DNA of 52,482 nt from Paracoccaceae bacterium (GTDB lineage Bacteria > Pseudomonadota > Alphaproteobacteria > Rhodobacterales > Rhodobacteraceae): assembly GCA_020832655.1 (NCBI GenBank), contig JAFIEF010000019.1, positions 1-52,482 of the forward strand, written 5' to 3'. Made by a program: the position numbers and the translations under genes. Positions 44,900 through 52,482 of this stretch are shown here, piece after piece. The notes beneath the pieces were generated by a model. It was not told the DNA's origin and searched no databases. It worked only from the letters and a program-made list of their open reading frames with translations. Positions within the stretch are counted from its first letter, which is position 1. Each line of letters starts with the position of its first letter.

Positions 44900-45259
44900 A
44901 TGGCCCGCGTGACGGTTGAAGATTGCGTTGACAAGGTTCCCAACCGCTTCGAGCTGGTGGCACTGGCGGCGCATCGCGCGCGCGAGATTACGGCGGGTGC
45001 CCCGATCACGGTTGATCGCGACAATGACAAGAACCCGGTCGTTGCCCTGCGCGAGATTGCGGATGAAACGCAGTCCGCCGACAGCCTTCGCGAGCGTCTG
45101 ATCGAAAGCCTGCAAACCCAGATCGAGGTTGATCTGCCTGAAGATGACAGCATGTCGCTGCTGATGGGCCGCGCCGAAGATGACAGCCCCGAAGATGATG
45201 GCATGAATGAAGGGCAGATGCTGCGCGCCCTGATGGAAGCTCAGGGGCAGGGGGGATAA
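44900..45259 (+). CDS. rpoZ: RNA polymerase omega subunit
   Basis: A 119-residue omega subunit that aids polymerase assembly and binds ppGpp near the rim. [20 protein letters not shown] is the family N-terminus. The C-terminal half is acidic. ATG 44900 follows GGAG. It precedes the ppGpp synthetase/hydrolase gene, an arrangement conserved in many proteobacteria. Confidence 0.96.
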   Translation: MARVTVEDCVDKVPNRFELVALAAHRAREITAGAPITVDRDNDKNPVVALREIADETQSADSLRERLIESLQTQIEVDLPEDDSMSLLMGRAEDDSPEDDGMNEGQMLRALMEAQGQGG

Positions 45260-45344
45260 CCTGCCCGCATGGGTGATGCGGGTCGCGCCTGCCGGTTGGC
45301 GGGCGGTCGGCAAGTATCGCGGATAAGGTGAAGGTGGTTCGGGC

Positions 45345-47462
45345 GTGATCAATCTGGATGATCTGGTTGCCCTTGTGCGCAACTACAACCCGAAGACTGA
45401 CGAAGACCTTCTCCGCCGCGCTTGGGACTATGGCGAGGCGATGCATGAAGGGCAGCTTCGCCATTCGGGCGAGCCGTATTTCACCCATCCGGTTGCCGTC
45501 GCGGCACTTCTGACCGAGATGCAGCTTGACGATGCCACCATCGTCACAGCGCTGCTGCATGACACGATCGAAGACACCAAATCCACCTATGCAGAGGTCT
45601 CGCGCCTGTTCGGGGCAGAGATTGCCGAGCTTGTCGATGGCGTCACCAAGCTGACCAATTTGCAGCTTTCATCGTCAGAGGCCAAGCAGGCCGAGAATAT
45701 TCGCAAGCTTCTGATCGCGATGTCGCGTGACCTGCGCGTCATTCTGGTCAAGCTGGCTGACCGGCTTCACAACATGCGCACGATACGCTCCATGCGGCTT
45801 GACAAGCAGGCCCAGAAAGCGCGCGAGACGATGGATATCTATGCCCCCCTCGCAGGCCGCATGGGGATGCAGTGGATGCGCGAGGAGCTGGAAGATCTGG
45901 CCTTTCGTGTCCTGAACCCCGAGGCGCGCAATTCCATCCTGCGCCGCTTCATCACGCTGCAACGCGAAGCAGGCGATGTGCTGCACAGCATCAGCAGCGA
46001 CATGCGCCACGAACTGGACCGCGCCGGGATCGAGGCAGTGGTGTTCGGGCGGGCCAAGAAGCCCTATTCGATCTGGCGCAAGATGCAGGACAAGGAACTG
46101 TCCTTTTCGCGCCTGTCCGACATTTACGGCTTTCGTATCATCACCGACAGCGTGCCGGAATGCTATGCCGTGCTGGGGGTGATGCATCAGCGTTGGCGGG
46201 CGGTGCCGGGGCGGTTCAAGGATTATATCAGCCAGCCAAAATCGAATGGCTATCGTTCGATCCACACCACGGTTTCGGGGCGCGATGGCAAGCGCGTGGA
46301 AATCCAGATCCGCACCCGCGAAATGCACGAGGTCGCCGAGGCCGGTGTGGCCGCGCATTGGGCTTACCGCGACGGGGTGCGCAGCGAAAACCCGTTTGCC
46401 GTCGATCCGGCGAAATGGATCGCCACCCTGACCGAGGGGCTGGACAGTGCAGAAGATCACGATGCCTTTCTGGAACATGTGAAGCTGGAAATGTATTCCG
46501 ATCAGGTGTTCTGCTTCACGCCCAAGGGCGATGTGATCCAGTTGCCGCGCGGGGCAACGCCGCTGGACTTCGCCTTCGCGATTCATACCCGTATCGGCAG
46601 TTCCTGCGTATCGGCCAAGGTTGACGGGCTGCGCGTGCCGCTATGGACAAGGCTGCGCAATGGCCAGTCGGTCGAGATCATCACCGCCGAGGGCCAGCGC
46701 CCGCAGGCAAGCTGGATCGATATTGTCGCCACTGGTCGCGCCAAGGCCGCGATTCGGCGTTCCCTGCGCGACGAGGATCGCGAGCGCTTCATGCGGCTGG
46801 GAACCGAATTGCTGCGGGTGGCCTTTGCCAATGCCGGGCGCGAGTTCAGCAACAAGGCCGTGGCCACGGCGGCCAAGCTGATGGGGGTGCAGGATCCGCA
46901 GGAATTGCGCGCGCGGGTCGGGTCTGCCGAACTCAGCGCGCGACGTGTGGTCGCCGCGCTTTATCCCGACAGCCCCAACCAGGTGCCCGAAGTCGATGCC
47001 GCGCGCCCGGTTCTGGGGCTGGGGGGCGATCAGTCCTTTCGCCGCGCCGCCTGCTGCCAGCCCCTTCCCGGCGAGCGCATCATCGGCATCACCTATCGCG
47101 GCAAGGGTGTTGTAGCGCATGCGATTGATTGCGATGTGCTGGCCGAGCTGGAATCCCAGCCTGATCGCTGGGTTGATCTGCGCTGGCAGGATGGCACCCA
47201 TCCGGCGGTCTATGGGGTCACGCTGGAACTGACAATTTCCAATGATGCCGGGGTGCTGGGGCGCGTGTGCAGCTTGATCGGGACGCATAAGGCGAATATC
47301 TCGGATCTGCGGTTCATGGACCGCAAACCGGATTTCTACCGCCTGCTGCTGGAACTGGAATTGCGCGGCGTTGCCCATCTGCATGAGGTGATCACCGCGC
47401 TGGAAGCCGAAACCGCCATTGCTCAGGTCAGCCGGCACCGTGACCCGTCCTTGCGTCCATGA
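45345..47462 (+). CDS. rsh: bifunctional (p)ppGpp synthetase/hydrolase
   Basis: Rel/Spo homolog, 705 residues. HD hydrolase domain with LLHDTIEDTK (His72, Asp73); synthetase domain with RFKDYISQPKSNGYRSIHTT; TGS domain starting near VFCFTPKGDVIQLPRGA; C-terminal ACT domain (TLELTISNDAGVLGRVCSLI). GTG 45345 follows GAAGG at good spacing. Both HD and synthetase motifs appear intact, so a SpoT-like two-way enzyme is likely. Confidence 0.96.
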   Translation: MINLDDLVALVRNYNPKTDEDLLRRAWDYGEAMHEGQLRHSGEPYFTHPVAVAALLTEMQLDDATIVTALLHDTIEDTKSTYAEVSRLFGAEIAELVDGVTKLTNLQLSSSEAKQAENIRKLLIAMSRDLRVILVKLADRLHNMRTIRSMRLDKQAQKARETMDIYAPLAGRMGMQWMREELEDLAFRVLNPEARNSILRRFITLQREAGDVLHSISSDMRHELDRAGIEAVVFGRAKKPYSIWRKMQDKELSFSRLSDIYGFRIITDSVPECYAVLGVMHQRWRAVPGRFKDYISQPKSNGYRSIHTTVSGRDGKRVEIQIRTREMHEVAEAGVAAHWAYRDGVRSENPFAVDPAKWIATLTEGLDSAEDHDAFLEHVKLEMYSDQVFCFTPKGDVIQLPRGATPLDFAFAIHTRIGSSCVSAKVDGLRVPLWTRLRNGQSVEIITAEGQRPQASWIDIVATGRAKAAIRRSLRDEDRERFMRLGTELLRVAFANAGREFSNKAVATAAKLMGVQDPQELRARVGSAELSARRVVAALYPDSPNQVPEVDAARPVLGLGGDQSFRRAACCQPLPGERIIGITYRGKGVVAHAIDCDVLAELESQPDRWVDLRWQDGTHPAVYGVTLELTISNDAGVLGRVCSLIGTHKANISDLRFMDRKPDFYRLLLELELRGVAHLHEVITALEAETAIAQVSRHRDPSLRP

Positions 47463-47509
47463 CCGGCGATTCTGTTGCTTCGTGTCGGAATGAATGAAGG
47501 TCTGCCCCG

Positions 47510-48139
47510 GTGGTATTCAAACGTCGCACCCCCAGGAATTTCCGCCAGAAGGTGGTGAATTTCTTTGTGCCCGGCGGCGGCTGGGGGCGCTCTGCCAGCT
47601 ATGTGATGCACCGGCTGCGCCGCTTGCCCGACAGCCCCGAACGTATTGCGCGTGGTATTGCGGCGGGGGTGGGCGTCAGTTGCACCCCGCTTTTCGGGCT
47701 GCATTTTCTGGCCTCGGCGCTGGTGGCTTGGGCGCTGCGCGGCAATATTCTGGCAGCCTTGCTGGCGACCTTTTTCGGCAATCCGTTCACCTTTCCGATC
47801 ATCGCGGTCACCGCGCTGGAACTGGGCAGCCGCCTGCTGGGGATGGAAGTCAGCATGACCGGCGCCGAGGCGATCAAGGCGTTTGGCGCAATCTGGTCTG
47901 AGCTGGGGCAGAATGCGCTGGCTGTGTTCACCTCGGACCCAATCACCTGGGTCAAGATGCGCCGCTTCGGCTGGGATGTGTTCGCCCCCTATATGCTGGG
48001 CGGCGCGATCATCGGGGTGGCCTGCGGGGTGTCGGCCTATTTCCTGTCGCTGCCGGTGATCCGCGCCTATCGCCGCCGCCGGATGAGGGCGCTGCAGGCG
48101 CGCTTCCAGCAGGCGCGGCAGAAGTCCAACCAGAAGTGA
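47510..48139 (+). CDS. DUF2062 family membrane protein
   Basis: A 209-residue protein with a basic N-terminus and about three membrane helices. The family core SPERIARGIAAGVGVSCTPLFG and LRGNILAALLATFFGNPFTFP is intact. The function is unknown. GTG 47510 is favoured by a GAAGG site 9 bases upstream. The C-terminus is Arg/Gln-rich and probably cytoplasmic. It lies between rsh and pdxJ in a usual Rhodobacteraceae order. Confidence 0.85.
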   Translation: MVFKRRTPRNFRQKVVNFFVPGGGWGRSASYVMHRLRRLPDSPERIARGIAAGVGVSCTPLFGLHFLASALVAWALRGNILAALLATFFGNPFTFPIIAVTALELGSRLLGMEVSMTGAEAIKAFGAIWSELGQNALAVFTSDPITWVKMRRFGWDVFAPYMLGGAIIGVACGVSAYFLSLPVIRAYRRRRMRALQARFQQARQKSNQK

Positions 48140-48223
48140 GTTTGCTGTTGCGGGCATTGAGTTCACCAACATACCGGCTATGCTGGCGCCGAAATCGGCC
48201 CTGACCAGAAGGTGACCCCCAAA

Positions 48224-48979
48224 ATGACTGCTGCAACCGGCATCCCGTTGCGCCTTGGTGTGAATATCGATCATGTTGCGACCTTGCGCAATGCGCGCGG
48301 CGGCGCGGACCCCGACCCGGTGCGTGCGGCGCTTTCGGCACAACAGGCCGGGGCGGATGGCATCACCCTGCATCTGCGCGAGGATCGCAGGCATATTGTC
48401 GATGCGGATCTGCCCGGTGTCATGAACGCGGTCAGCATTCCGGTGAATCTGGAAATGGCCGCCACGGCAGAGATGCAGCGCATCGCGCTGGCGCATAAGC
48501 CGCATGCGGTCTGCCTTGTTCCCGAACGGCGCGAGGAACGCACCACCGAAGGCGGGTTGGAAGTGGCCGGCGATGCCAGCCGCCTGCGCGACTTCATCGC
48601 GCCGCTCTGCGCGGCTGGCGCGCGCGTGTCGTTGTTCATTGCCCCTGATGAGCGTCAGGTCGAAGCGGCGGCCAAGGTCGGTGCGCAGGTGGTGGAACTG
48701 CATGTCGGTGCCTATGGCGAATATTGCACTAAGGGAAATGACGCCGCGCGCGATGCGGAATTGCGCAAGCTGTTCACGGCCTCGGCACTGGCGCGGCATC
48801 TGGGGCTGGAAGTGCATGCCGGGCATGGTCTGAACTTTGCCAATGTCGGCCCCATCGCGGCAATCCCGGAGGTGGTCGAACTCAATATCGGGCATTTCCT
48901 GATCGGCGAGGCCGTGTTTGTCGGGCTGAACGCCGCGATCAGCGAGATGCGCCGACAGATGAATCTGGCCCGGATGTGA
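48224..48979 (+). CDS. pdxJ: pyridoxine 5'-phosphate synthase
   Basis: Forms the pyridoxine ring from deoxyxylulose phosphate and the PdxA product. A 251-residue TIM barrel. [18 protein letters not shown] is the N-terminal active-site segment, [13 protein letters not shown] follows, and [11 protein letters not shown] and [14 protein letters not shown] hold the phosphate site. ATG 48224 is chosen over GTG 48212, which would have no ribosome-site spacing. acpS begins 7 bases later. Confidence 0.96.
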   Translation: MTAATGIPLRLGVNIDHVATLRNARGGADPDPVRAALSAQQAGADGITLHLREDRRHIVDADLPGVMNAVSIPVNLEMAATAEMQRIALAHKPHAVCLVPERREERTTEGGLEVAGDASRLRDFIAPLCAAGARVSLFIAPDERQVEAAAKVGAQVVELHVGAYGEYCTKGNDAARDAELRKLFTASALARHLGLEVHAGHGLNFANVGPIAAIPEVVELNIGHFLIGEAVFVGLNAAISEMRRQMNLARM

Positions 48980-48986
48980 GCTTGCG

Positions 48987-49391
48987 ATGATTCTGGGGGT
49001 GGGGACGGATCTGGCCAATATCGACCGGATTGCCGGGACGCTGGCGCGCTTCGGGGACAGGTTCCGCAACCGGGTCTTCAGCCCAGAGGAACTTGCCCGC
49101 GCCGCCCGCCGCCACGAGGATGTCGCCACCTATGCCAAGCGCTGGGCCGCCAAGGAAGCCTGCTCGAAGGCGCTGGGCACCGGGCTGGCGATGGGGATAT
49201 CCTGGCGCGATATGTGGGTGACAAATCTGCGTGGCGGGCAGCCGGTGATGCATGTCTCTGGTTGGGCAGCAGAGCGTCTGGCGGAAATGACCCCGCCAGG
49301 GCATGATGCGGTGATCCATGTCAGCCTGACCGATGACCACCCCTGGGCGCAAGCCTTCGTCGTGATTGAAGCGCGCCCGCGCATTGTGTGA
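48987..49391 (+). CDS. acpS: holo-[acyl-carrier-protein] synthase
   Basis: Transfers phosphopantetheine from CoA to ACP. A 134-residue protein with metal ligands Asp8 ([12 protein letters not shown]) and Glu57 ([14 protein letters not shown]). It directly follows pdxJ. In many relatives lepB, rnc and era come next; here the strand changes to a MarR-type regulator instead. Confidence 0.95.
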   Translation: MILGVGTDLANIDRIAGTLARFGDRFRNRVFSPEELARAARRHEDVATYAKRWAAKEACSKALGTGLAMGISWRDMWVTNLRGGQPVMHVSGWAAERLAEMTPPGHDAVIHVSLTDDHPWAQAFVVIEARPRIV

Positions 49392-49425
49392 TAGCGGGTA
49401 GGGACAGCGGCAAGCCGGTAAATGC

Positions 49426-49920
49426 TCAGCCCGCGCGCACCTTGACAAGCTGTGGCATGTCGTCGGGGTCATCCAGACGTTGTACTGTGTCGCGCAATTC
49501 GGTCAGCAGGTCGAGCAGCAGATCCAGACGTTTGGGACCAAACGCATTGGCCAGCCGGATATAATCTGCCTCGGATTCGGCCACGACCTGTTCGAACACT
49601 GCCCGCCCGTCATCGGTCAGCGCAACCATATGCCTGCGCGCATCATTACAGTCGATCGGCCTGATCAGCCCGCGGCTTGTCAGGTTGCGGAATATCCGCG
49701 TCAGCGATGGCGGCAGGATCACGCAGCGCTCTGACAGGGTCTTGGCATCCAGCGCATCGGCTTCGGCCAAAGCGCGCAGAACGCGCCATTGCGGCATCGT
49801 CAGATCATGCCGGTCGATATAGGGTTTGAACAGGCGCGTTGTCACTTCGCGCGTGCGCAACAGCGAAATCGGCAGGGATTTCTCGAATTTGCGCAATGCG
49901 TGCTGCTGTGTCTGGGTCAT
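49426..49920 (-). CDS. hpaR: MarR-family regulator, HpaR-like
   Basis: A 164-residue winged-helix repressor. FKPYIDRHDLTMPQWRVLRAL is the start of the DNA-binding region, with CVILPPSLTRIFRNLTSRGLI as recognition helix and wing. The HpaR branch represses homoprotocatechuate/4-hydroxyphenylacetate degradation, but no hpa genes lie here. ATG 49920; TTCAAAATGAA (49969-49979), 49 bases upstream, may be its own operator. The target genes are unknown. Confidence 0.82.
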   Translation of the reverse strand: MTQTQQHALRKFEKSLPISLLRTREVTTRLFKPYIDRHDLTMPQWRVLRALAEADALDAKTLSERCVILPPSLTRIFRNLTSRGLIRPIDCNDARRHMVALTDDGRAVFEQVVAESEADYIRLANAFGPKRLDLLLDLLTELRDTVQRLDDPDDMPQLVKVRAG

Positions 49921-49968
49921 TGATCCGCCTGAAACCTGTTATGCGACCTTAGCAGACAGGGCATATAC

Positions 49969-49979
49969 TTCAAAATGAA
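49969..49979. promoter_or_regulatory. possible HpaR operator
   Basis: TTCAAAATGAA is an inverted repeat (TTCA, AAA, TGAA) about 50 bases upstream of the hpaR-like start, in an A/T-rich patch; a MarR-type dimer could bind it. The match to any known HpaR site was not tested. Confidence 0.35.
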
Positions 49980-50095
49980 AATTATTTAGCGGCTGCGGCA
50001 AAACGTCCTCAGCTCCCGCAGATGCGGGCTTGCGTCCATCCGCGGGATTGGGCATCACCCCCGAAGCAGCCAACACAGCACAACAGGGGCCAAGC

Positions 50096-50353
50096 ATGAC
50101 CGATCTTTCCGCAGATGCCTATAACGTCACCGCCGACGAGTTGCGGCAGTTCGTCGAACGCTATGAGCATCTTGAAGCCGAAAAGAAGGACATCGCCGAT
50201 CAGCAGAAGGAAGTCATGGCCGAAGCCAAGGGGCGGGGCTATGACACCAAGGTGCTGCGCAAGATCATCGCGCTGCGCAAGCGCAAACCCGATGAGATTG
50301 CCGAGGAAGAAGCCGTGCTGGAACTTTACAAGGCCGCGCTGGGGATGGAGTGA
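50096..50353 (+). CDS. gapR: GapR-like nucleoid protein (DUF2312)
   Basis: An 85-residue small helical protein. The family core runs from LRQFVERYEHLEAEKKDIAD to KVLRKIIALRKRKPDEI. The Caulobacter member, GapR, binds overtwisted DNA and helps topoisomerases during replication. ATG 50096 is chosen as the family start. GC-rich inverted sequence near 50350-50382 may end its transcript. It lies next to hpaR and is separated from ctrA/sciP by 20 kb. Confidence 0.88.
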   Translation: MTDLSADAYNVTADELRQFVERYEHLEAEKKDIADQQKEVMAEAKGRGYDTKVLRKIIALRKRKPDEIAEEEAVLELYKAALGME

Positions 50354-50376
50354 TCGCGCGCCACCGCGCGCGGTGA

Positions 50377-51252
50377 TCAGGGCTGGATCAGGGTGACAGC
50401 TTGCATGTCGGCAATAGCCGCAAGATCGGCGTCGTAGAGTTCGGACAGAAGGTCAACCATTTCGGCGTCCCAGCCTGCACTGCTGACATCCACGTCGATT
50501 TTCTCGGGGTCGCAGAACTTGTCCAGAAACGCCGCGATTACGCGCTGGCGATGGGCCTCGTCCACAGGCGGGACAGAACTGAGATAGGCTTCCAGCTTCT
50601 GCGCGCCGCCATCGATCATGACCTCGTCAAACCAGTCATAGGATTGCGCAAGCTGCGTGCCTTCCTTGTGGCCGGACACATGCGCCAGGATCTGGTGCCA
50701 GATGAAGGGCGTGTCCTCGTCGCACCACAGGGTCAGCCTTGCTTCGGGCCAGGCGTCCTGCAAATCGGCGATCAGCCGCGACCAGCGCAACTCCTGCGGT
50801 TTCAGCTTCGACAGGACGGATTTCGCCTTGCCCGGCTTCATGCCGTGCAGCAAGGCAGGGATGAAAGACGCGGGGTTGCGGATCGCCAGAAACAGCTCGA
50901 CCTGATTCGCACCCAGCGCCCGGCGCAGTGTGGCCATGCGCCCCGGCGCGTTGGGGTAGAACTGGTCGATGCGCACTGCACCGCCCTTCCACGACAGCAG
51001 CTTCGGGTCGGAAAACACGGCACGCCGCGCCGTATCGGGGATATCTGCGCTTGCCAGCAGGATCTGGTCGGCCTCTGGGTCAAGCTCTGCCGGGTCGGTT
51101 GTTCCGGCCATTGCCAGCAGCAGATCCCGGAACTGCGCCAGATCGGGCACTGCGATCCCCTGCTGCGCCAGCAATTTCCGATTGGCCGACAGGCAGCGCA
51201 GCAGACGCCCCTCATCGGTCAGATGTGCACCAAGATGCAATGAGATTTCCAT
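50377..51252 (-). CDS. sulfotransferase-like protein of unknown function
   Basis: A 291-residue protein starting MEISLHLGAHLTDEGRLLRC, whose opening resembles the PAPS-loop region of sulfotransferase-fold proteins, followed by ELFLAIRNPASFIPALLHG, similar to the RxP-type segment of that fold. The key PAPS-binding residues are not clearly present, so catalysis is uncertain. It is convergent with gapR and starts at ATG 51252, 177 bases before the tRNA gene. Confidence 0.55.
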   Translation of the reverse strand: MEISLHLGAHLTDEGRLLRCLSANRKLLAQQGIAVPDLAQFRDLLLAMAGTTDPAELDPEADQILLASADIPDTARRAVFSDPKLLSWKGGAVRIDQFYPNAPGRMATLRRALGANQVELFLAIRNPASFIPALLHGMKPGKAKSVLSKLKPQELRWSRLIADLQDAWPEARLTLWCDEDTPFIWHQILAHVSGHKEGTQLAQSYDWFDEVMIDGGAQKLEAYLSSVPPVDEAHRQRVIAAFLDKFCDPEKIDVDVSSAGWDAEMVDLLSELYDADLAAIADMQAVTLIQP

Positions 51253-51389
51253 GCGATGCCTGCCTCTTTATTTTCAGCGCGTTATGCATTCGGAATATGT
51301 CAGATTTTTGCCGATCATGGGACCAAAATCGACAATCCTGCGATGCCAGCGCGCCTGTCATCATGTCGCAATCGCGTTGAAAAACGTGG

Positions 51390-51418
51390 TTGAGCCAGGC
51401 CGAATTTGCTTCTATGAC
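51390..51418 (+). promoter_or_regulatory. promoter for tRNA-Thr
   Basis: TTGAGC (51390-51395), 17-base spacer, TATGAC (51413-51418), about 11 bases before the tRNA start at 51429. Spacing and hexamers fit a sigma-70-type promoter. Confidence 0.5.
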
Positions 51419-51428
51419 AGGCATCAAT

Positions 51429-51504
51429 GCCGGCTTAGCTCAGTTGGTAGAGCAGTGGTTTTGTAAACCGAAGGTCGGGGGTTCGAGTCCCTCAGCCGGC
51501 ACCA
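51429..51504 (+). tRNA. tRNA-Thr (TGT)
   Basis: A 76-base tRNA with acceptor GCCGGCT/AGCCGGC, D-arm GCTC...GAGC, T-loop TTCGAGT and encoded 3' CCA. The anticodon loop TTTGTAA gives TGT, reading ACA. Positions 27 and 43 form a G-A mismatch in the anticodon stem. It precedes secE and nusG, a common setting. Confidence 0.95.
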
Positions 51505-51560
51505 AAAGCAGCCTGTACGGCCCGCAGACATGGGCAGGGCAGTGTCGTAAGGGCAGGGGG

Positions 51561-51588
51561 GCAGCTATACTATTGCAGCTATACTATT
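51561..51588 (+). promoter_or_regulatory. tandem 14-bp duplication with two TATACT boxes
   Basis: GCAGCTATACTATT is repeated at 51561-51574 and 51575-51588. Each copy holds a TATACT -10-like element (51566-51571 and 51580-51585), 136-163 bases upstream of secE. This may give two start points for secE transcription; no good -35 is visible for either. Confidence 0.45.
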
Positions 51589-51723
51589 GCTGACCACTTT
51601 TGGCGCCACAGGCAGCGGCGTTTCGCGCATATCCGGCCACAAGTTGCAGAATCGCCGAATATTGCTTGAAACCCTTGCCGGGTCTACGTATGTCAGCGCC
51701 AGAGCAAAGACAGGTGTACAGTA

Positions 51724-51921
51724 ATGGCCAAGACCAACCCTTTCCAGTTCATGCAGCAGGTTCGGGCCGAGACCGCGAAAGTCACATGGCCCACGCGCCG
51801 CGAAGTGACCGTGACCACGGTCATGGTGTTCATCATGGCTGCCCTGACGGCGGTATTCTTTTTCCTGGTGGATCTGTTGATTCGGACCGGTCTGGGCGGA
51901 TTGCTGGGGGTGTTCAACTGA
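51724..51921 (+). CDS. secE: preprotein translocase subunit SecE
   Basis: A 65-residue single-span subunit of the SecYEG channel. AETAKVTWPTRREVTVTTVM is the family amphipathic region, followed by one membrane helix (FIMAALTAVFFFLVDLLI). ATG 51724 follows AGGTG. A terminator-like hairpin at 52001 separates it from nusG. Confidence 0.96.
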   Translation: MAKTNPFQFMQQVRAETAKVTWPTRREVTVTTVMVFIMAALTAVFFFLVDLLIRTGLGGLLGVFN

Positions 51922-52000
51922 TTGCCTGCGTATTCGGGCAGGCAGATCGCCTGCCGGGGCTTGAAAACCCCTTGGCGGCGCTGTAACAGGACATCCAGAA

Positions 52001-52030
52001 AGCGCACCGACTCGGTGCGCTGTTTTGTTT
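52001..52030 (+). terminator. terminator-like hairpin between secE and nusG
   Basis: AGCGCACC (52001-52008), loop GACTC, GGTGCGCT (52014-52021), followed by the T-rich GTTTTGTTT (52022-52030). This has the form of an intrinsic terminator and may attenuate read-through into nusG. Confidence 0.7.
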
Positions 52031-52111
52031 GAGGTCGCGACATGCGCTGTGCCCTGTGCCGCCAAGCGTCGTGATCGGGCACAGGCCCACAAGGAACAGG
52101 AAGAACACGCA

Positions 52112-52482
52112 ATGGCCAAGCGCTGGTATTCGGTAAGCGTTCTGTCGAATTTCGAGAAAAAGGTCGCAGAGGCCATTCGCACCGGTGTGCGCGAGGCTGG
52201 GCTGGAAGACATGATCGAGGAAGTGCTGGTCCCCACCGAAGAGGTGATCGAGGTGCGCCGCGGCAAGAAGGTCACGTCAGAGCGCCGCTTCATGCCCGGC
52301 TATGTGCTGGTGCGTATGGAAATGACGCCGAAGGGCTACCATCTGATCAACTCGATCAACCGCGTCACCGGCTTTCTGGGCACCCAGGGCAAGCCGATGC
52401 CGATGCGCGATGACGAGGTCAACGCCATCCTCAACCGCGTGCAGGAAGGCGAGGAAGCCCCGCGCACGCTGATCCATTTCGA
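52112..52482 (+). CDS. nusG: transcription antitermination factor NusG (5' part)
   Basis: The first 123 residues of NusG, which binds RNA polymerase to increase processivity and couple it to ribosomes and Rho. The start MAKRWYSVSVLSNFEKKV carries the NGN domain, and RRFMPGYVLVRMEMTPKGYH follows. The gene runs off the window end; the KOW domain is beyond it. ATG 52112 follows AAGGAACAGGAAG. Confidence 0.93.
   Translation, partial: MAKRWYSVSVLSNFEKKVAEAIRTGVREAGLEDMIEEVLVPTEEVIEVRRGKKVTSERRFMPGYVLVRMEMTPKGYHLINSINRVTGFLGTQGKPMPMRDDEVNAILNRVQEGEEAPRTLIHF

Overview
The window looks like chromosome of a purple-bacteria-like alphaproteobacterium of the Rhodobacteraceae (Rhodobacterales). This rests on high GC, the sdhC-sdhD-sdhA-(small lipoprotein)-sdhB order next to ethylmalonyl-CoA pathway genes, the Caulobacter-type regulators SciP, CtrA and GapR, fused TRAP permeases, and a family-typical intergenic element reading CTTCATCTTGCC(M)AAAATACTC. 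Nearly all of it is ordinary core genome. I saw no phage, IS element, rRNA or cas gene.

Layout. 1-7.4 kb: a membrane-tethered CBS protein, then the leftward sdhCDAB operon with a small lipoprotein gene inside it, and a leftward mcl2-nnrU-DUF1737-mch block (malyl-CoA thioesterase and mesaconyl-CoA hydratase of acetate assimilation). Three phased CGTGATCACG palindromes lie between mch and sdhC. 7.5-10.7 kb: a small secreted protein and a translationally coupled RpiR regulator / class III aminotransferase / CMD-like operon behind a 21-bp-spaced repeated operator. 10.7-17.8 kb: infC with an apparent ATA start codon, an acidic membrane-anchored protein, htpX, adenosine kinase, nth, a methyltransferase and a polyprenyl diphosphate synthase. 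17.8-22.0 kb: a TroABCD/SitABCD-type Mn/Zn importer behind a Fur/Mur-like box; both permeases carry C-terminal winged-helix-like tails. 22.1-28.8 kb: pyrC, pyrE, a lower-GC hydrolase lipoprotein that looks acquired, rsmA, pdxA and mnmA.

28.9-31.8 kb: sciP and ctrA in tandem, a 687-bp gap holding an array of identical 28-bp GC palindromes at exact 61-bp period, then ychF. 31.9-38.8 kb: a DctB/DctD-type two-component pair followed by a TAXI-type TRAP transporter. 38.9-43.5 kb: a second-type FtsH, methylsuccinyl-CoA dehydrogenase (mcd, a third ethylmalonyl-CoA pathway gene) and a TauE-type permease. 43.5-49.4 kb: a NYN-domain protein, folK, rpoZ, rsh, DUF2062, pdxJ and acpS. 49.4-52.5 kb: an HpaR-type MarR regulator, gapR, a sulfotransferase-like gene, tRNA-Thr(TGT), secE and the start of nusG, cut by the window end.

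Taken together, the genes imply a respiring organism that assimilates acetate through the ethylmalonyl-CoA pathway (mch, mcl2, mcd) feeding succinate dehydrogenase, with CtrA-dependent regulation. The features most worth following are the 61-bp palindrome array beside ctrA, the ATA start of infC, the phased triple operator upstream of sdh, and the winged-helix tails on both metal permeases.
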